From Hyparrhenia diplandra (lineage: Eukaryota > Streptophyta > Magnoliopsida > Poales > Poaceae), in contig JADLZK010009021.1 of assembly GCA_015847255.1 (NCBI GenBank), positions 186,001-250,000 of the forward strand: a DNA stretch of 64,000 bases. Direction: 5' to 3'. This document shows, piece by piece, positions 1 through 11,555 of this stretch (positions within the stretch are counted from its first letter, which is position 1; every line of letters begins with the position of its first letter). A program made the position numbers and the translations under genes. Below the pieces are notes generated by a model. The model was not told the origin of the DNA, did no database searches, and saw nothing but the letters and a program-made list of their open reading frames with translations.

Positions 1-159
1 CACACCACACGATCAGGCGTCACGTTCATGGGATCGCACGGAGGCAGCGGTCGACGCGTTCGTGGAAAGAAACCTGGCTACGTGAAAAAGGAAAAGAGAA
101 ACATCTCCCGCAAGAAAGAACCCCGTCCTCTCGTCTCCGTATCGTCGCCCCTACCGTGG
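1..159. other. left half of a split GC-rich, 5'UTR-like site
   Basis: Unique sequence left of the large retrotransposon. With the 160-164 CATCA copy it joins directly to 11556 onwards, and the restored site reads as GC-rich, CT-rich leader-like DNA. A 64-residue ORF beginning at 28 runs into the LTR, so it is not a real gene end. No conserved protein is recognised. The reading as a promoter or 5'UTR is inference from base composition and from the donor-like site near 11933. Confidence 0.35.
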
Positions 160-164
160 CATCA

Positions 165-3100
165 TGTAACACCCGTGTTTTGCATCATTTTAAAAATCAC
201 TAAAAATTTGAACTTTTTATAATTACAACTAAAACTTGATCTATGTTCGCTAAACCGAAACCCCGATTTGAAAAACCTGCATTTCAAAATCCCACCATAT
301 AGAAATAGGAAATCTTGTTTGTTGTTTGTCGAGCTTTATGGTGACCGAAGATGCAAGGTAAGTACTAGATTTTAGTTATGGAAGTTTAATGTTGCATGAG
401 TAATGATTTACAAATCATCTCGGGAATAAAATACCTAAACTTCGTGTGTACCAAATATATATATTGAATATTTTTATGAGCGCAATAAATAATTATTCTC
501 GACAATAAAAGTCATGGGAATATGAGTGTGCTTGTAAGAATACTTATAAAATATATATTACACATGAAATGATAAGATTGGGGGAAATAAAAGTGTGTGC
601 ACCCATGCGAATATTTATATGAAAGTACAATTGGATAAATATTTTCATGAACATAGATCATGGAAATATACATGTACTTGTATAATTGTGGCACACACAA
701 AATAATAAGGAGAAGAAATAGGAGGAAGGATAAAAGAAAGAAGAGGAAATGGTAATGGAAAAGAGAAAGGAAATTGAGAAAAGCCATCGGGCTCATTCTC
801 TCCCTTTCCCTCCTTTCGGCCCAGCTCCACCAGCCCTTCTCTCTCCTCTCTTTCCCATTCACCTGGAAAGCAGGCGGCCCATTCGAACACAAGCCCGAGG
901 CGAGGGCGAGCCCGGCTCGAGGCCCGTATCGCCGAGCCGTCGTCTACCCTCCGTTCGATGCGCCCGCGCGACGATCGCTGATGGCGCCTGGGACAGCCGG
1001 CGCTCCCGCCCGTCTTGCCATGGCGCCGCGTTGGCGAGGGCACAGGGAGCACCACCATCCGCGTCGCCCTCGCGACACCGGACAAAGGGAGCGACTCCGC
1101 CCCGCGCAAATGGCGTCAACCGCCACGGGGAGTCGGCGAGCCGGACGAGGCGCCTGCGCCTGCCGGCGAAGCGAGAGCAGCATGCACCGTGCCGGAGGGA
1201 GTGCGGGCGCGGGTGGGACACGGAAACTCCAGGCGTCTACGGTCGCGCACCGGGGCGCGGCTCAACAGCGCCTGCCGGCGCATGCCGCCATGGCGGAAGA
1301 CACCGGCGCTGTGGGACGCGGCCGGACGAGAGTGGCAAGCCCCGCGAGGGCAAAGTAACACGTCTGACGAGCCACGCGGCTGGAGCCAGCTGGAGGTCCG
1401 CGCCGCTCGAGATGGTCGGAAAATATCGTGCCGGCGGGAGCACCGCCCTATAAATAAAGGGCCCCTCGGGCTCGATCGGCTTCGCCCCAACCACTCCCGG
1501 CTCCGCGGTGCCTAGAACACGCGGTGCTCGCTCTCTTTTCTCCCTCTCCCCACTCCTCCGCGCAATCCAATTCTTCCCAAATCGGGAAGACCGTCGCCGC
1601 CGGCAGGTCGAGCTTCGCCTCGTGATAGCGCGCCTCTCGGTCAAATTGATGGGTCGGTATGTGTCCCCGGCCCTCTCTTTTCAATTCCCCCAAATATGGA
1701 TCGTTGTAGCGCTACAGAGAACAGGGTCCGCACGCCCGCCGCCAAGCGCCGTCGCGGCCCCGCCGCCCGTCGAGGAAAGCGTCCCCCCGCCCACGGGGTG
1801 CACGCCACGCAAGCGGGCGGCGAAGCGGTCGAAGCAACCCTCGCGGCGACTTCCGAACAAGGGAGCACCATTCGCGAAAACTCGAGCGCGCCGTCAGGAG
1901 AGGCGGGACGGAAACGCCCGGCGGCGCCGTCCCCGCACGATAACGCCGTCAAGGCGCGAGCCAATCTGGAATCGCCACGCCGCCGCCCTCGTTTCCCTCG
2001 TCCGCGTTAAGCGGGGCGACCCGTCACACACGTGCGGGGCGCCCACGTGGCGCCACCCGTGGCGTCCACCTGGACCCACGTGGTACCCCAGGACCCACGC
2101 GTCAGTTGTACAGCACATAGAGACAGAGCTGTGTACACATGGAAAATTGCTATGTACACCCAAAGAATCGCGTATTACGAAGTTTAAAAAGTATACTTTC
2201 CAAAGTGTCGAGAAAAATTCCCAGAAAATTTGTAAATTCATTAATTGATTTATATAATTTTATCATGTAATTAGTTCCAATAATATTACATAATAAAATT
2301 ATATTATAATATTACCCTAATGATTTAATTAGGGATTAATATTATAAAATCCATATCTCATGCATACTAACTCCGTTTCGCGTGAAACGACTTCCATAAT
2401 TCATCTAAAATCTAGCTCTATGCATCTAACCCATTGCCACCATAATGTTCTATGTTTGTTTTATATGTCATAGTTCAAGCTAGGGTTTATCGCCAGTCAC
2501 GATTAGAATCGACGACCCGATTAGGAGCTTCCCGTCCGAAGCAGAGCTAGGATCGCTCGACGCCGTGCCGATCGTAAGAACATCCCAGGCAAGTCCTAAC
2601 CCCCCCCTAATCATGACCATAATAATGTGATGAGATGATAATGATGATGATGATAATCGGATTAGTATATAGTGGTATGAGCCGGATAACGTAGCTATGG
2701 AGCTAAGTCGGATGACGTAATCATCCACGTTATCTACGCTCATACATCGTAATCAAGTATAACCTAAGATCGTTTAATGAACCCTAATCAACAAAAGAGG
2801 TGGGTGATAGTAATTCATTGTGAGATGGGTTGCTACGGGAATTGCCGTGAGGGATTCCTGCGGAGAGATACTCGCCTCCCTAAGGACCGGTTCATAAGAC
2901 CTTCTACCTAGTGAGATATTTCATCTGACCACACGCCGAGATGGGACGGCTTGATTCACACCCCGTTGGGTTGAGGTATAATTGGGATCCAAGGTGGCCG
3001 GAGCAGGCAAACGACCTATTGGGAGCAGACGTGGGGAGAGTGGCCCCTAGTCCGGTTGGCGTGGATGCTGAGTGGTCTTCCACGGAAGTGTTTGGGCGCA

Positions 3101-4048
3101 GTGGCGCAGTGCTAGAGGCACATATTGATGATTTGAGATTGAGAGTGGTGTTGACAGTATAGGTTGGGTAATTAGGTATTACCTGTAAAGCCGTGGGTGA
3201 TTTGGTATCACCATATTGTCTAGGGTGATGCGTCATCTTAGGGTGGCGTGTTATCCTTCCAACCCCTGAGAAGTCGTGGTGAAGATTATACCAATATACC
3301 TAGGGTAGCACCCAAGCGGGTACGGATCTCGTTAGACCTGTCTAAGCCAAGTCGCGGTGGTAAGGCGGTGTGTCTATCGTGTGGGAAAAAGTGTACAACC
3401 TCTGCAGAGTTAATTGAATCTATTCGAATAGCCACGTCCTTGGAATGGGCAAGTGCTAGGACGAACATCTATGATTAGATATACATTTTGATGATGACTA
3501 ACTGTGTGGTGTCATGACAGCGGTGATGACATGAGATAAACAAAGGGAACTAGCGAGAGCGAGTTTTAGAGACTCTGCTAGGGCCCAAACCCTTAATAAT
3601 TACAACCCCTGGTTGGGACTTCTTTGAGCACGTTTGTACTCACCCTTCTATTTTACAGATATCGGCATATCCGAAGGTAAGGTCATTTGTCGAAGTAGGA
3701 GACCCACGGCGTAGAAGTTTACAAGGCGTTGCTTAGGAGAAAGACGTAGAAGTCCAGGAATTCCATCCGCGCTCAAGTTGCCTGTGGAACATGGAGTTGT
3801 GCCCAGACGGTCTAGCACTCTAGCGGACCGTCACGAGATAAACCTACGCTTCCACGGTTGGCTACTCGATCAATATAATCAGTGGTGTCTTCAACACATT
3901 TGTAAGTACATCTATCCTATGTCAATATATGCTCGGAATAGTTCATCTATAACTGATTCCCATTACTGTGACTCGGTAACGTATTGGTAGCGTGATCCTG
4001 GCGCCAATACGCGAGATTAAAAGTCCCATTAAAAAGTGGGGCGTGACA
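165..4048 (+). repeat. 5' LTR of the large retrotransposon (3884 bp)
   Basis: Starts TGTAACACCCGTG and ends GGGGCGTGACA. It pairs along its whole length with 7626-11550. The AT-rich part around 2227-2490 is identical to its partner around 9730-9998, while GC-rich parts (about 880-2000, 2500-3100, 3300-3800) differ by many small insertions, deletions and substitutions. The many ORFs called inside it on both strands are not conserved between the two LTR copies and are not genes. Confidence 0.93.
1449..1456 (+). promoter_or_regulatory. TATA box of the 5' LTR
   Basis: TATAAATA sits after a GC-rich block and before a CT-rich leader, and is repeated in the 3' LTR at 8960-8967. It is the likely RNA polymerase II promoter of the element, placing the U3/R border a few tens of bases downstream. 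The promoter role is inference. Confidence 0.6.
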
Positions 4049-4051
4049 GAG

Positions 4052-4067
4052 TGGTATCGAAATGAGC
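4052..4067 (+). other. primer-binding site
   Basis: TGGTATCGAAATGAGC begins three bases after the left LTR. Its TGGTATC start is the usual plant primer-binding site complementary to the 3' end of a methionine tRNA (canonical TGGTATCAGAGC); the rest is diverged. Confidence 0.7.
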
Positions 4068-4188
4068 TTGACCGTATAGGATGGAAAAACTAACTGGATT
4101 AAATTATTGGCACATACTTCTCAAATTTTACTTACGGATTTCTACTTAGAGACTTGAGCACCAATCCGAATAACCTTATGTTGCTTAC

Positions 4189-4413
4189 ATGTCGATATTA
4201 TACGTGATGCAACAGATGGACGGATGGTCATACACAGATGGACTGACCTTTGGGACATTTCCAAAGCTTCTCTGGGAAATTCTCTCACAACTAGGGTACA
4301 CTCAGAAGCCTCAGTACTATTACCGAGTGTCTGATGAGAATGGAATACCCGAATGTGTGATGCAACGCACATCCCGATGTTCCCACATCGCGAAGGGCTG
4401 GGATTTTCCTTGA
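4189..4413 (+). CDS. unnamed retrotransposon accessory domain, copy A
   Basis: A 74-residue open frame with the pattern W-S-Y-T-D-G, then FPKLLWEILSQLGY, then P-Q-Y-Y-Y-R-V and E-N-G-I-P-E-C. It is not a Gag, protease, integrase or RT. The spacing FP-x-LL, LG, P-x-Y, G-x-x-C resembles the second, longer open region at 5973-6436, so the interior seems to hold two diverged copies of one domain. I believe similar unnamed ORFs occur in other grass non-autonomous elements, but this is from memory and unverified. The frame ends early at a TGA, probably truncated or frameshifted. Function unknown. Confidence 0.45.
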   Translation: MSILYVMQQMDGWSYTDGLTFGTFPKLLWEILSQLGYTQKPQYYYRVSDENGIPECVMQRTSRCSHIAKGWDFP

Positions 4414-5972
4414 ACAAGGAACGGCGTTATGGGACACTGCGCCGAAGCTTGCACTAAGAGCCCTTGGGGCCTATTGCAAGGAGTACGGGAGCCAACCAGT
4501 TGACACTCACGTCAGCAAGAAAAGAAGGCTTCACTACTAAAGACCTGGCAAAACCCAAGACGATCCCTTGTTGCCTCAGTGATTGTGCAAGAGTACCGTG
4601 AAGCAAGATCCCACAAGGCACCGTATGTGACAAGTCCTAGTTAAGTAGCAATGTCCTAAGTTAAGCAGCCACAGCCGCATGCTTGTTGTAACTACGAACC
4701 TTGTTGCTAGACTTCTAGTAGCAGTACTAGTAGTTGCGAGCCCTATGGTAACCCATGGTTCTAGTCTTAATAGTAGCAAAGTCGCACAATAAGTCGTCAT
4801 GACAGTCGCAATGTGTGATGTGACCTTATATCATCTATGTAACTGTCTGTGATGTAATATATTGTTGCGCTTGTTTGTTTAATAAAATGTTGTGATTTTT
4901 TTTCAATCCTATGCAAAATTTTCCCATTATTTACTACTTACAAAGTAGTCGATGAGAAGGAAATTTCGATAGGATCGATGAACGTCTTTGAAAGTTTCCT
5001 CAAGTCACGAGTAATAAGACAAGTTTCCCTATAAACTTAGTTCGCCGTGGCCGACTTCTCATACGATTCACACCGAGGTAAGTTTGTATTGTTTTCCAAA
5101 CACCGGTGTTACTAGGATACCCCAAAGTCTATCCCTACGAAATGCTTGCTTTCCTCTAATCCTTACTTAGTTAGACCTTATCGTTTACCTTGTGCTTTTC
5201 CCTCCCACTCCCTTTCTAGTCCAAATAGATTAGGAACTAACCTGCAGGAATGTGACGACAACAACGGACTCCACGACTGTAGCCGTTGAACCACACCAGT
5301 GTTCTTCCCTACGGCCGTCACCACGCCCGTCGCCTCGGTGTTACTGTGACCGACGACCGTGCAACATTGCCGACATGCTGTCACCTCAATGCCGAAAGCT
5401 GCAGATACTGCTGTTACTTTGACCCCGAACCACGACCAATGAAGCCACTGAAGACAACCTACAACGATTCAAATGGCAACCAGTGCCAGCAATGCAAGAT
5501 GAAGCCGAAGATCAGTGTTGCAAACAGAAGATGAACAGAAGACTACCACAGTTGAAGACAGTCATCAAGCCCATAAGAGATATTTTGCCCAAGAGCAAAC
5601 GGACACCCCGAAAGCATACAGAGATGGCACCAAGCGGTATACCGACAGTAGAGAAGGCACACAGTTTCCACTATAGGGAATCCACCGGCCAAGACCACAC
5701 AGTCCCCATGACCACGACACTATAACAAGGTCAATGGATATAGGGACTCACTCCCATTCCTTCCACCATACACCACAACACCTCAGCCGCAACACCAGTC
5801 GACCAAGCTTCTCCCAGAAGCCATCACCTTCGACCCACTATAAAAAGAGCACCACCATCGCTCTCACCACCATCCCACTCCAAACATTCCATTGCTAGCC
5901 TCCACCTTTCACCCCTTGCCATCACACCCTTTGCCATCCACCCACCAAGAATCACCACCAAACATCGCCAGA
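4414..5972 (+). other. non-coding interior of the large retrotransposon
   Basis: No sustained reading frame or recognised motif. AT-rich around 4800-5160, then GC-balanced sequence with only short unconserved ORFs. Just upstream of the second open region there is a CACTATAAAAAGAG motif (around 5837-5850) that could be an internal TATA box for transcription of copy B; this is inference. Confidence 0.4.
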
Positions 5973-6436
5973 ATGGCCGGCACTTGGGTTAGCAGCCAGT
6001 GCATCAATACCCCTGGATTTCCCCAACTTCTCTACCACACCGCACAAAACCTTGGCATCCGAGAACTCCCCGAGTATGAGGGTAGCGAGTATGAAGAGCG
6101 GCACCCATCGCTGCGAAGTCACCGTCTACATCGCCAAGAGTCGAGATTACCCCGCCCTCACCGAAGACCGGAGTGTGACCACCATTGGCTTTCACTTCCC
6201 GACACCTACCAGCGGTAGCTCGCAAGGCACTCCATCGCCTTTGCGGATCTCTGAGAGAGCCCATCGCCCGCACCCCCATGAGGCACCTACCACCCGGAAG
6301 GCAAGAATCACCCGCCTGGATTGCTCGCCTAGAAGACGTACAAGGTCCGCGAGGAGGCAGCCCCGTCATCAAGCACCTGCTATCCTACCGCTTCGCCCTC
6401 GATGAAGCGAAGACGACCGCCGGGATGCTGCCATAA
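5973..6436 (+). pseudogene. unnamed retrotransposon accessory domain, copy B (frameshifted)
   Basis: Starts at the ATG at 5973 (MAGTWVSSQCINTPGFPQLL...) and continues through Q-N-L-G-I-R-E-L-P-E-Y. The frame then shifts near 6100 to G-T-H-R-C-E-V-T-V-Y-I-A-K-S, and shifts again near 6210 to V-A-R-K-A-L-H-R-L-C and E-P-I-A-R-T-P-M-R-H. The pieces form one continuous protein-like sequence across at least two frame breaks, ending at a stop at 6434-6436. The first third resembles copy A (FP-x-LL, LG, P-x-Y, G-x-x-x-C). No catalytic motif is recognised. A proline- and arginine-rich frame (6402-6821) follows and may be a low-complexity tail. Confidence 0.5.
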
Positions 6437-7611
6437 GAGGCCCCGATCCGTCGAGCGAGCGAGCCGAGAGCTACGTTCAACGACTCCTCGCGAGCACGCC
6501 CACGCCAAGGAGCAAGCCGCCCACGGCATCCCACCGAGAGGCTACACTTGCCGAGACTCAAGGCCATCCAAGAGCGACATGCCCGAGGCGAGGGACACCA
6601 CCATCGCCCTCCAATCAAGACGCGAGAAGACGCGCCACGGCCCGCCCGAACCAGCAACTACCGAAGGGATGTTCGTCAACCCCTTCACCAGAAGAAGAAC
6701 AGACTCCACTAGGCCGCCATCCCCGGCAGAAGACCGACAACCCGAAGCACCCCTGCCACTCAGTCAAGCACCACCAAGAGAAGAAGCCCCCAGCGCAGAG
6801 CCAAGTACTAGGCCCTTGTAGCGAAGCCACCATGACCGATCTTTGTAGAACCACCACTCCCAAGGAAGGTGTAACCGTAGAGTAGCATTTCCTTTCACTC
6901 TCTTTTGTTGTACTCCCCTTGAAATAATCAAGATCATTGTGCTTGATCCATGATCCAAACGCAAGTATCGATGAAGAAAATCGACGGGTGCCTAAACATA
7001 AAAAGCCATAGAACAAATGAGATAAGAAGAAAATTTTTCCAAGTGGGGTAGTGCTACATGCAAAAGAAGAGAAGAAATACGAATCCGAAAACAAGAAAAA
7101 AAGAAAGAATAAATTGGGCAAGGACCGGAAGGAACAGAGAGAGATATGAAAATGGGCTAAAGTGAGGAGATAAGGCACCACGAAACTTAGGGAATCAAAC
7201 AATAAATGAAATCCCAAGTTCACGATGATCAATTTACCCGTAAGAATCGAGCATTGTGAGGTACACCGAGAAGACCGCGAAGGAACGGTCGAAGGCACTA
7301 GAAGACCAGGAGACACTAGAGGAATAAATCCTCTAAGTGGGGTAGCCGCAAATGAAGACTCGAAGATGACAAAGACAGGAGCAAGAGCAAAAAGATGGGG
7401 TAAAAGCAGCAGTAAACACCAACAGTAGAAGGCATACCCTCCACAGTGTCGTGTTGCCCTGGAGACAGAGTAGCGCGATAATAGTAGAGGTTCGACAAAG
7501 ATAGCAATCGTAGCGATGGAAAGTTCTCCCTCCTTCTTTATCTCTATCCCTTTAGGCCTCAAATTAGGACCTTCTCTCGTAGACTAGGAATCTCGGGGAC
7601 GAGATTCATCT
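6437..7611. other. distal interior of the large retrotransposon with a long antisense frame
   Basis: The plus strand encodes a low-complexity proline/arginine-rich frame up to 6821 and then AT-rich sequence. The minus strand has an uninterrupted 315-codon frame (7562 down to 6615) rich in Ser, Phe, Leu and Cys, with no recognised domain. Some plant retrotransposons carry an antisense ORF just before the 3' LTR, but here the composition looks like the complement of a purine-rich strand, so I do not call it a gene. Confidence 0.35.
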
Positions 7612-7622
7612 AAGTGGGGTAG
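7612..7622 (+). other. polypurine tract
   Basis: AAGTGGGGTAG lies immediately before the TG start of the right LTR, the expected place for the plus-strand primer of an LTR retrotransposon. A similar TAAGTGGGGTAG also occurs near 7336, and an AAGTGGGGTAG near 7043. Confidence 0.6.
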
Positions 7623-7625
7623 ATT

Positions 7626-10600
7626 TGTAACACCCGTGTTTTGCATCATTTTAAAAATCACTAAAAATTTGAACTTTTATAATTACAACTAAAACTTGAT
7701 CTATGTTCCGCTAAACCAAAACCCCGATTTAAAAAACCTGCATTTCAAAATCCCACCATATAGAAATAGGAAATCTTGTTTGTTGTTTGTCGAGCTTTAT
7801 GGTGACCAGAAGATGCAAGGTAAGTACTAGATTTTAGTTATGGAAGTTTAATGTTGCATGAGTAATGATTTACAAATCATCTCTCGGGAATAAAATACCG
7901 AAACTCGTGTGTACCAAATATATATATTGAATATTTTTATGAGCGCAATAAATAATTATTCTCGACAATAAAAAGTCATGGGAATATGAGTGTGCTTGTA
8001 AGAATACTTATAAAATATATATTACACATGAAATGATAAGATTGGGGAAATAAAAGTGTGTGCACCCATGCGAATATTTATACGAAAGTACAATTGGATA
8101 AATATTTTCATGAACATAGATCATGGAAATATACATGTACTTGTATAATTGTGGCACACACAAAATAATAAGGAGAAGAAATAGGAGGAAGGATAAAAGA
8201 AAGAAGAGGAAATGGTAATGGAAAAGAGAAAGGAAATTGAGGAAAAGCCATCGGGCTCATTCTCTCCCTTTCCCTCCTTTCGGCCCGACTCCACCACCCT
8301 TCTCCTCTCCTCTCTTTCCCATTCACCTGAGCGGGCGGCCCATTCGAACACAAGCCGAGGCGCAGGGGGGCGAGCCCGTTTCGAGGCCCGCTGTCGCCCG
8401 AGCCGCGTCTCTACCTCCGTTCGTCTTCCCGCCTCATGCGACGATGACGCGACACGGTCGTGAAGACTGAGCCTCAGGTAAATCTTTGTCATCGCCATGG
8501 CCCAGGCGTTGGCGAGGGGAAGGGGGACGCACCACCATCCGCGACGCCTGGCGAGCGACACCTCCCTTGCCTTAATGACCACCGTGTGACCAGCGGCGTC
8601 AACCGCCATGGAACACCGGCGAGCCGGACGGGGAGGAGGAGGGGGCTGGCCGGTCGCAGGCGAGAGGAGAGGCAGCATGCCTCGTGCCGGTGTGCACGGG
8701 GGCGGGTGGGGAGCGCCGGAAAGCTCCGGTGTCAAAGGCCGGGGATGGCGCCGGCTCAACGCCTCGGCGGTCGCGTCATGCCGCCATGGCGGAAGACAAC
8801 CCGGCGCTGTGGCGGCCCGACCGGGGGCGAGTGGCACGGCCCGCGGGCAAGTAACACGCGCGCGACGGCGAGCCACGCAGCCCGGAGAACCCGGGAGGTC
8901 GCGCCCTTCGAGATGGTCGGAAAATATCGTCGTGCGGCCATTGCACCTCCGCGGCGCCCTATAAATAGGCCCCCGGGCTCTCGTCGAGCTCGCCCCAACC
9001 ACTCCCAGCTCGCCGTGCCCGAACACGCGGTGCTCACCTCTCTTTCCCTCTCTCCCCACTCCTCTCCGCGCCAATCAATTTCTTCCCCAAATCGGGAAGA
9101 CCGTCGCCGCCGGATGGGTTGAGCTCGCCTCGATGGTCGCCGCCTCGGGTCAAATTGATGGGTCGGTATGTGTCCCCAACCCCCTCTCCTTTCAATTCCC
9201 CCAAATATGGATCTCGCTGTGTAGAACGGGGTCCACGCCGGGATGCCGCCGCCAAGCGCCGTCGCGACCGCCGCCCGCCGTGGGAGACGTCCCTCCCGTG
9301 CGTAGGGTGCACCACCAACCCGGGGGCGGCAAGGTCCGACAGCGAGCCCTCGCGGCGAGCTTCGAACAAGGGAGCACCATTCGGCGAAATTCGGCGAGGG
9401 CGCCGCCCGTGGGAAGAGGCGGGCGGGAAACGTCCGACGGCGCCGTCCCGCACAGTAACGCCGTCAAGGCGCGAGCCAATACGGAATCGCCACGCCGCCC
9501 TCTGTTTCCCTCCGTCACAGTTAAACGGGGCGACCCCGTCACACACGTGGCGCCCACGTGGCAGCCACCGTGGCGTCCACCTGGACCCACGTGGCACCCA
9601 GGGACCCACGCGTCAGTTGTACAGCACATAGAGACAGAGCTGTGTACACATGGAAAATTGCTATGTACACCCAAAGAACGCATACCGAAGTTTAAAAAGT
9701 ATACTTTCCAAAGGAGAAAAATTCCCGAGAAAATTTGTAAATTCATTAATTGATTTATATAATTTTATCATGTAATTAGTTCCAATAATATTACATAATA
9801 AAATTATATTATAATATTACCCTAATGATTTAATTAGGGATTAATATTATAAAATCCATATCTCATGCATACTAACTCCGTTTCGCGTGAAACGACTTCC
9901 ATAATTCATCTAAAATCTAGCTCTATGCATCTAACCCATTGCCACCATAATGTTCTATGTTTGTTTTATATGTCATAGTTCAAGCTAGGGTTTATCGCCG
10001 ATCCGCGATTAGAATCGACGACCGATTAGGAGCTTCCCGTCCGGCAGAGCTAGGATCGCCGACGCCCGCGCCGATCGTAAGAACATCGGGCAAGTCCTAA
10101 CCCCCTAATCATGACCATAATAATGTGATGAGATGATAATGATGATGATGATAATCGGATTAGTATATAGTGGTATGAGCGGATAACGTAGCTATGGAGC
10201 TAAGTCGGATGACGTAATCATCCACGTTATCTACGCTCATACATCGTAATCAAGTATAACCTAAGATCGTTTAATGAACCCTAATCAACAAAAAAGAGGT
10301 GGGTGATAGTAATTCATTGTGAGATGGGTTGCTACGGGGAATTGCCGTGAGGGATTCTGGCGGAGAGATACTCGCCTCCCTAAGGACCGGTTCATAAGAC
10401 CTTCTACCTAGTGAGATATTTTCGTACAGCCCACACGCCGAGATGGGGCCGGCTTGATTCACACCCGTTGGGTTGAGGTATAATTGGGATCCAAGGTGGC
10501 GGGAGGGCAAACGACCTATTGGGAGCGGGGACGTGGGGAGAGTGGCCCCTAGTCCGGTTGGCGTGGATGCTGAGTGGTCTTCCGCGGAAGTGTTTGAGCG

Positions 10601-11550
10601 CAGTGGCGCGGTGCTAGAGGCACATATTGATGATTTGAGATTGAGAGTGGTGTTGACAAAGTATAGGTTGGGTAATTAGGTATTACCACGCAAAGCCGTG
10701 GGTGATTTGGTATCACCATATTGTCTAGGGTGATGCGTCATCTTAGGGTGGCGTGTTATCCTTCCAACCCCCCGAGAAGTCGTGGTGAAGATTATACCAA
10801 TATACCTAGGGTAGCACCCAAGCGGGTGCGGATCTCGTTAGACTGTCTAAGCCAAGTCAGCGGTGGTAAGGGCGGTGTCTATCGTGTGGGGAAAAGTGTA
10901 CAACCTCTGCAGAGTTAATTGAATCTATTGAATAGCCACGTCCTTGGAATGGGCAAGTGCTAGGGACGAACATCTATGATTAGATATACATTTTGATGAT
11001 GACTAACCTGTGGTGTCATGACGGCGTGTGATGACATGAGATAAACCGGGAACTAGCGAGAGCAGATTTTAGAGACTCGCTGGGGCCCAAACCCTTAATA
11101 ATTACAACCCCCCGGTTGGGACTTGCCGAGTACGTTTGTACTCACCCTTCTATTTTTACAGATATCGGCATATCCGGAAGGTAAAGGTCGCCGGGAAGTA
11201 GGAGACCCACGGACGTAGAAGTTTACAAGACGTTGCTTAGGAGAAAGACGTAGAAGTCCGGGAATTCCATCCGCTCAAGTTGCACGTGGAACATGGAGTT
11301 GTGCCCGCACGGTCTAGCACTCTAGCGGACCCGTCGCGGATAAACCTACGCTTCCACGCTTTGGCTACTCGATCAATATAATCAGTGGTGTCTTCAACAC
11401 ATTTGTAAGTACATCTATCCTATGTCAATATATGCCCGAATAGTTCATCTATAACCGATTCCCACTTTGTGACTCGGTAGCGTATTGGTAGCGTGATCCC
11501 GCGCCAATAATGGCGAGATTAAAAGTCCCATTAAAAAGTGGGGCGTGACA
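7626..11550 (+). repeat. 3' LTR of the large retrotransposon (3925 bp)
   Basis: Direct repeat of 165-4048, ending GGGGCGTGACA and followed by the CATCA duplication. It is 41 bp longer than its partner, the net result of many small indels. Its TATA box is at 8960-8967. It could act as a promoter reading rightward towards 12 kb. Confidence 0.93.
8960..8967 (+). promoter_or_regulatory. TATA box of the 3' LTR
   Basis: TATAAATA in the same LTR context as 1449-1456. Because it faces out of the element, read-through transcription into 11.6 kb and beyond is possible (inference). Confidence 0.55.
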
Positions 11551-11555
11551 CATCA

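Larger units (their letters stand above)
165..11550 (+). mobile_element. non-autonomous LTR retrotransposon, LARD-like, with 5-bp target duplication
   Basis: Two long direct repeats (165-4048 and 7626-11550), each running TG...CA, flank a 3.58-kb interior. The element is bordered by CATCA at 160-164 and again at 11551-11555, a perfect 5-bp target-site duplication, so both ends come from one insertion. A primer-binding site follows the left LTR and a purine-rich tract precedes the right LTR. No protease, integrase or reverse transcriptase motif is visible inside, so it must have been moved in trans. LTRs near 3.9 kb with an interior near 3.5 kb match the architecture described for large retrotransposon derivatives (LARDs) in grasses; the TGTAACACCC start resembles grass Gypsy LTRs. 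The class is an inference from structure, not from a database match. Confidence 0.9.

Noticed and set aside
749..2248. Overlapping long ORFs on both strands in the GC-rich LTR
   Set aside because: They lie wholly in the LTR, are not conserved in frame in the partner LTR, and are low-complexity Arg/Pro/Ala products expected at high GC.
6615..7562. 315-codon antisense ORF in the large retrotransposon
   Set aside because: No domain; composition is that of the complement of a purine-rich strand. Antisense ORFs exist in some plant elements, so it is mentioned but not called as a gene.
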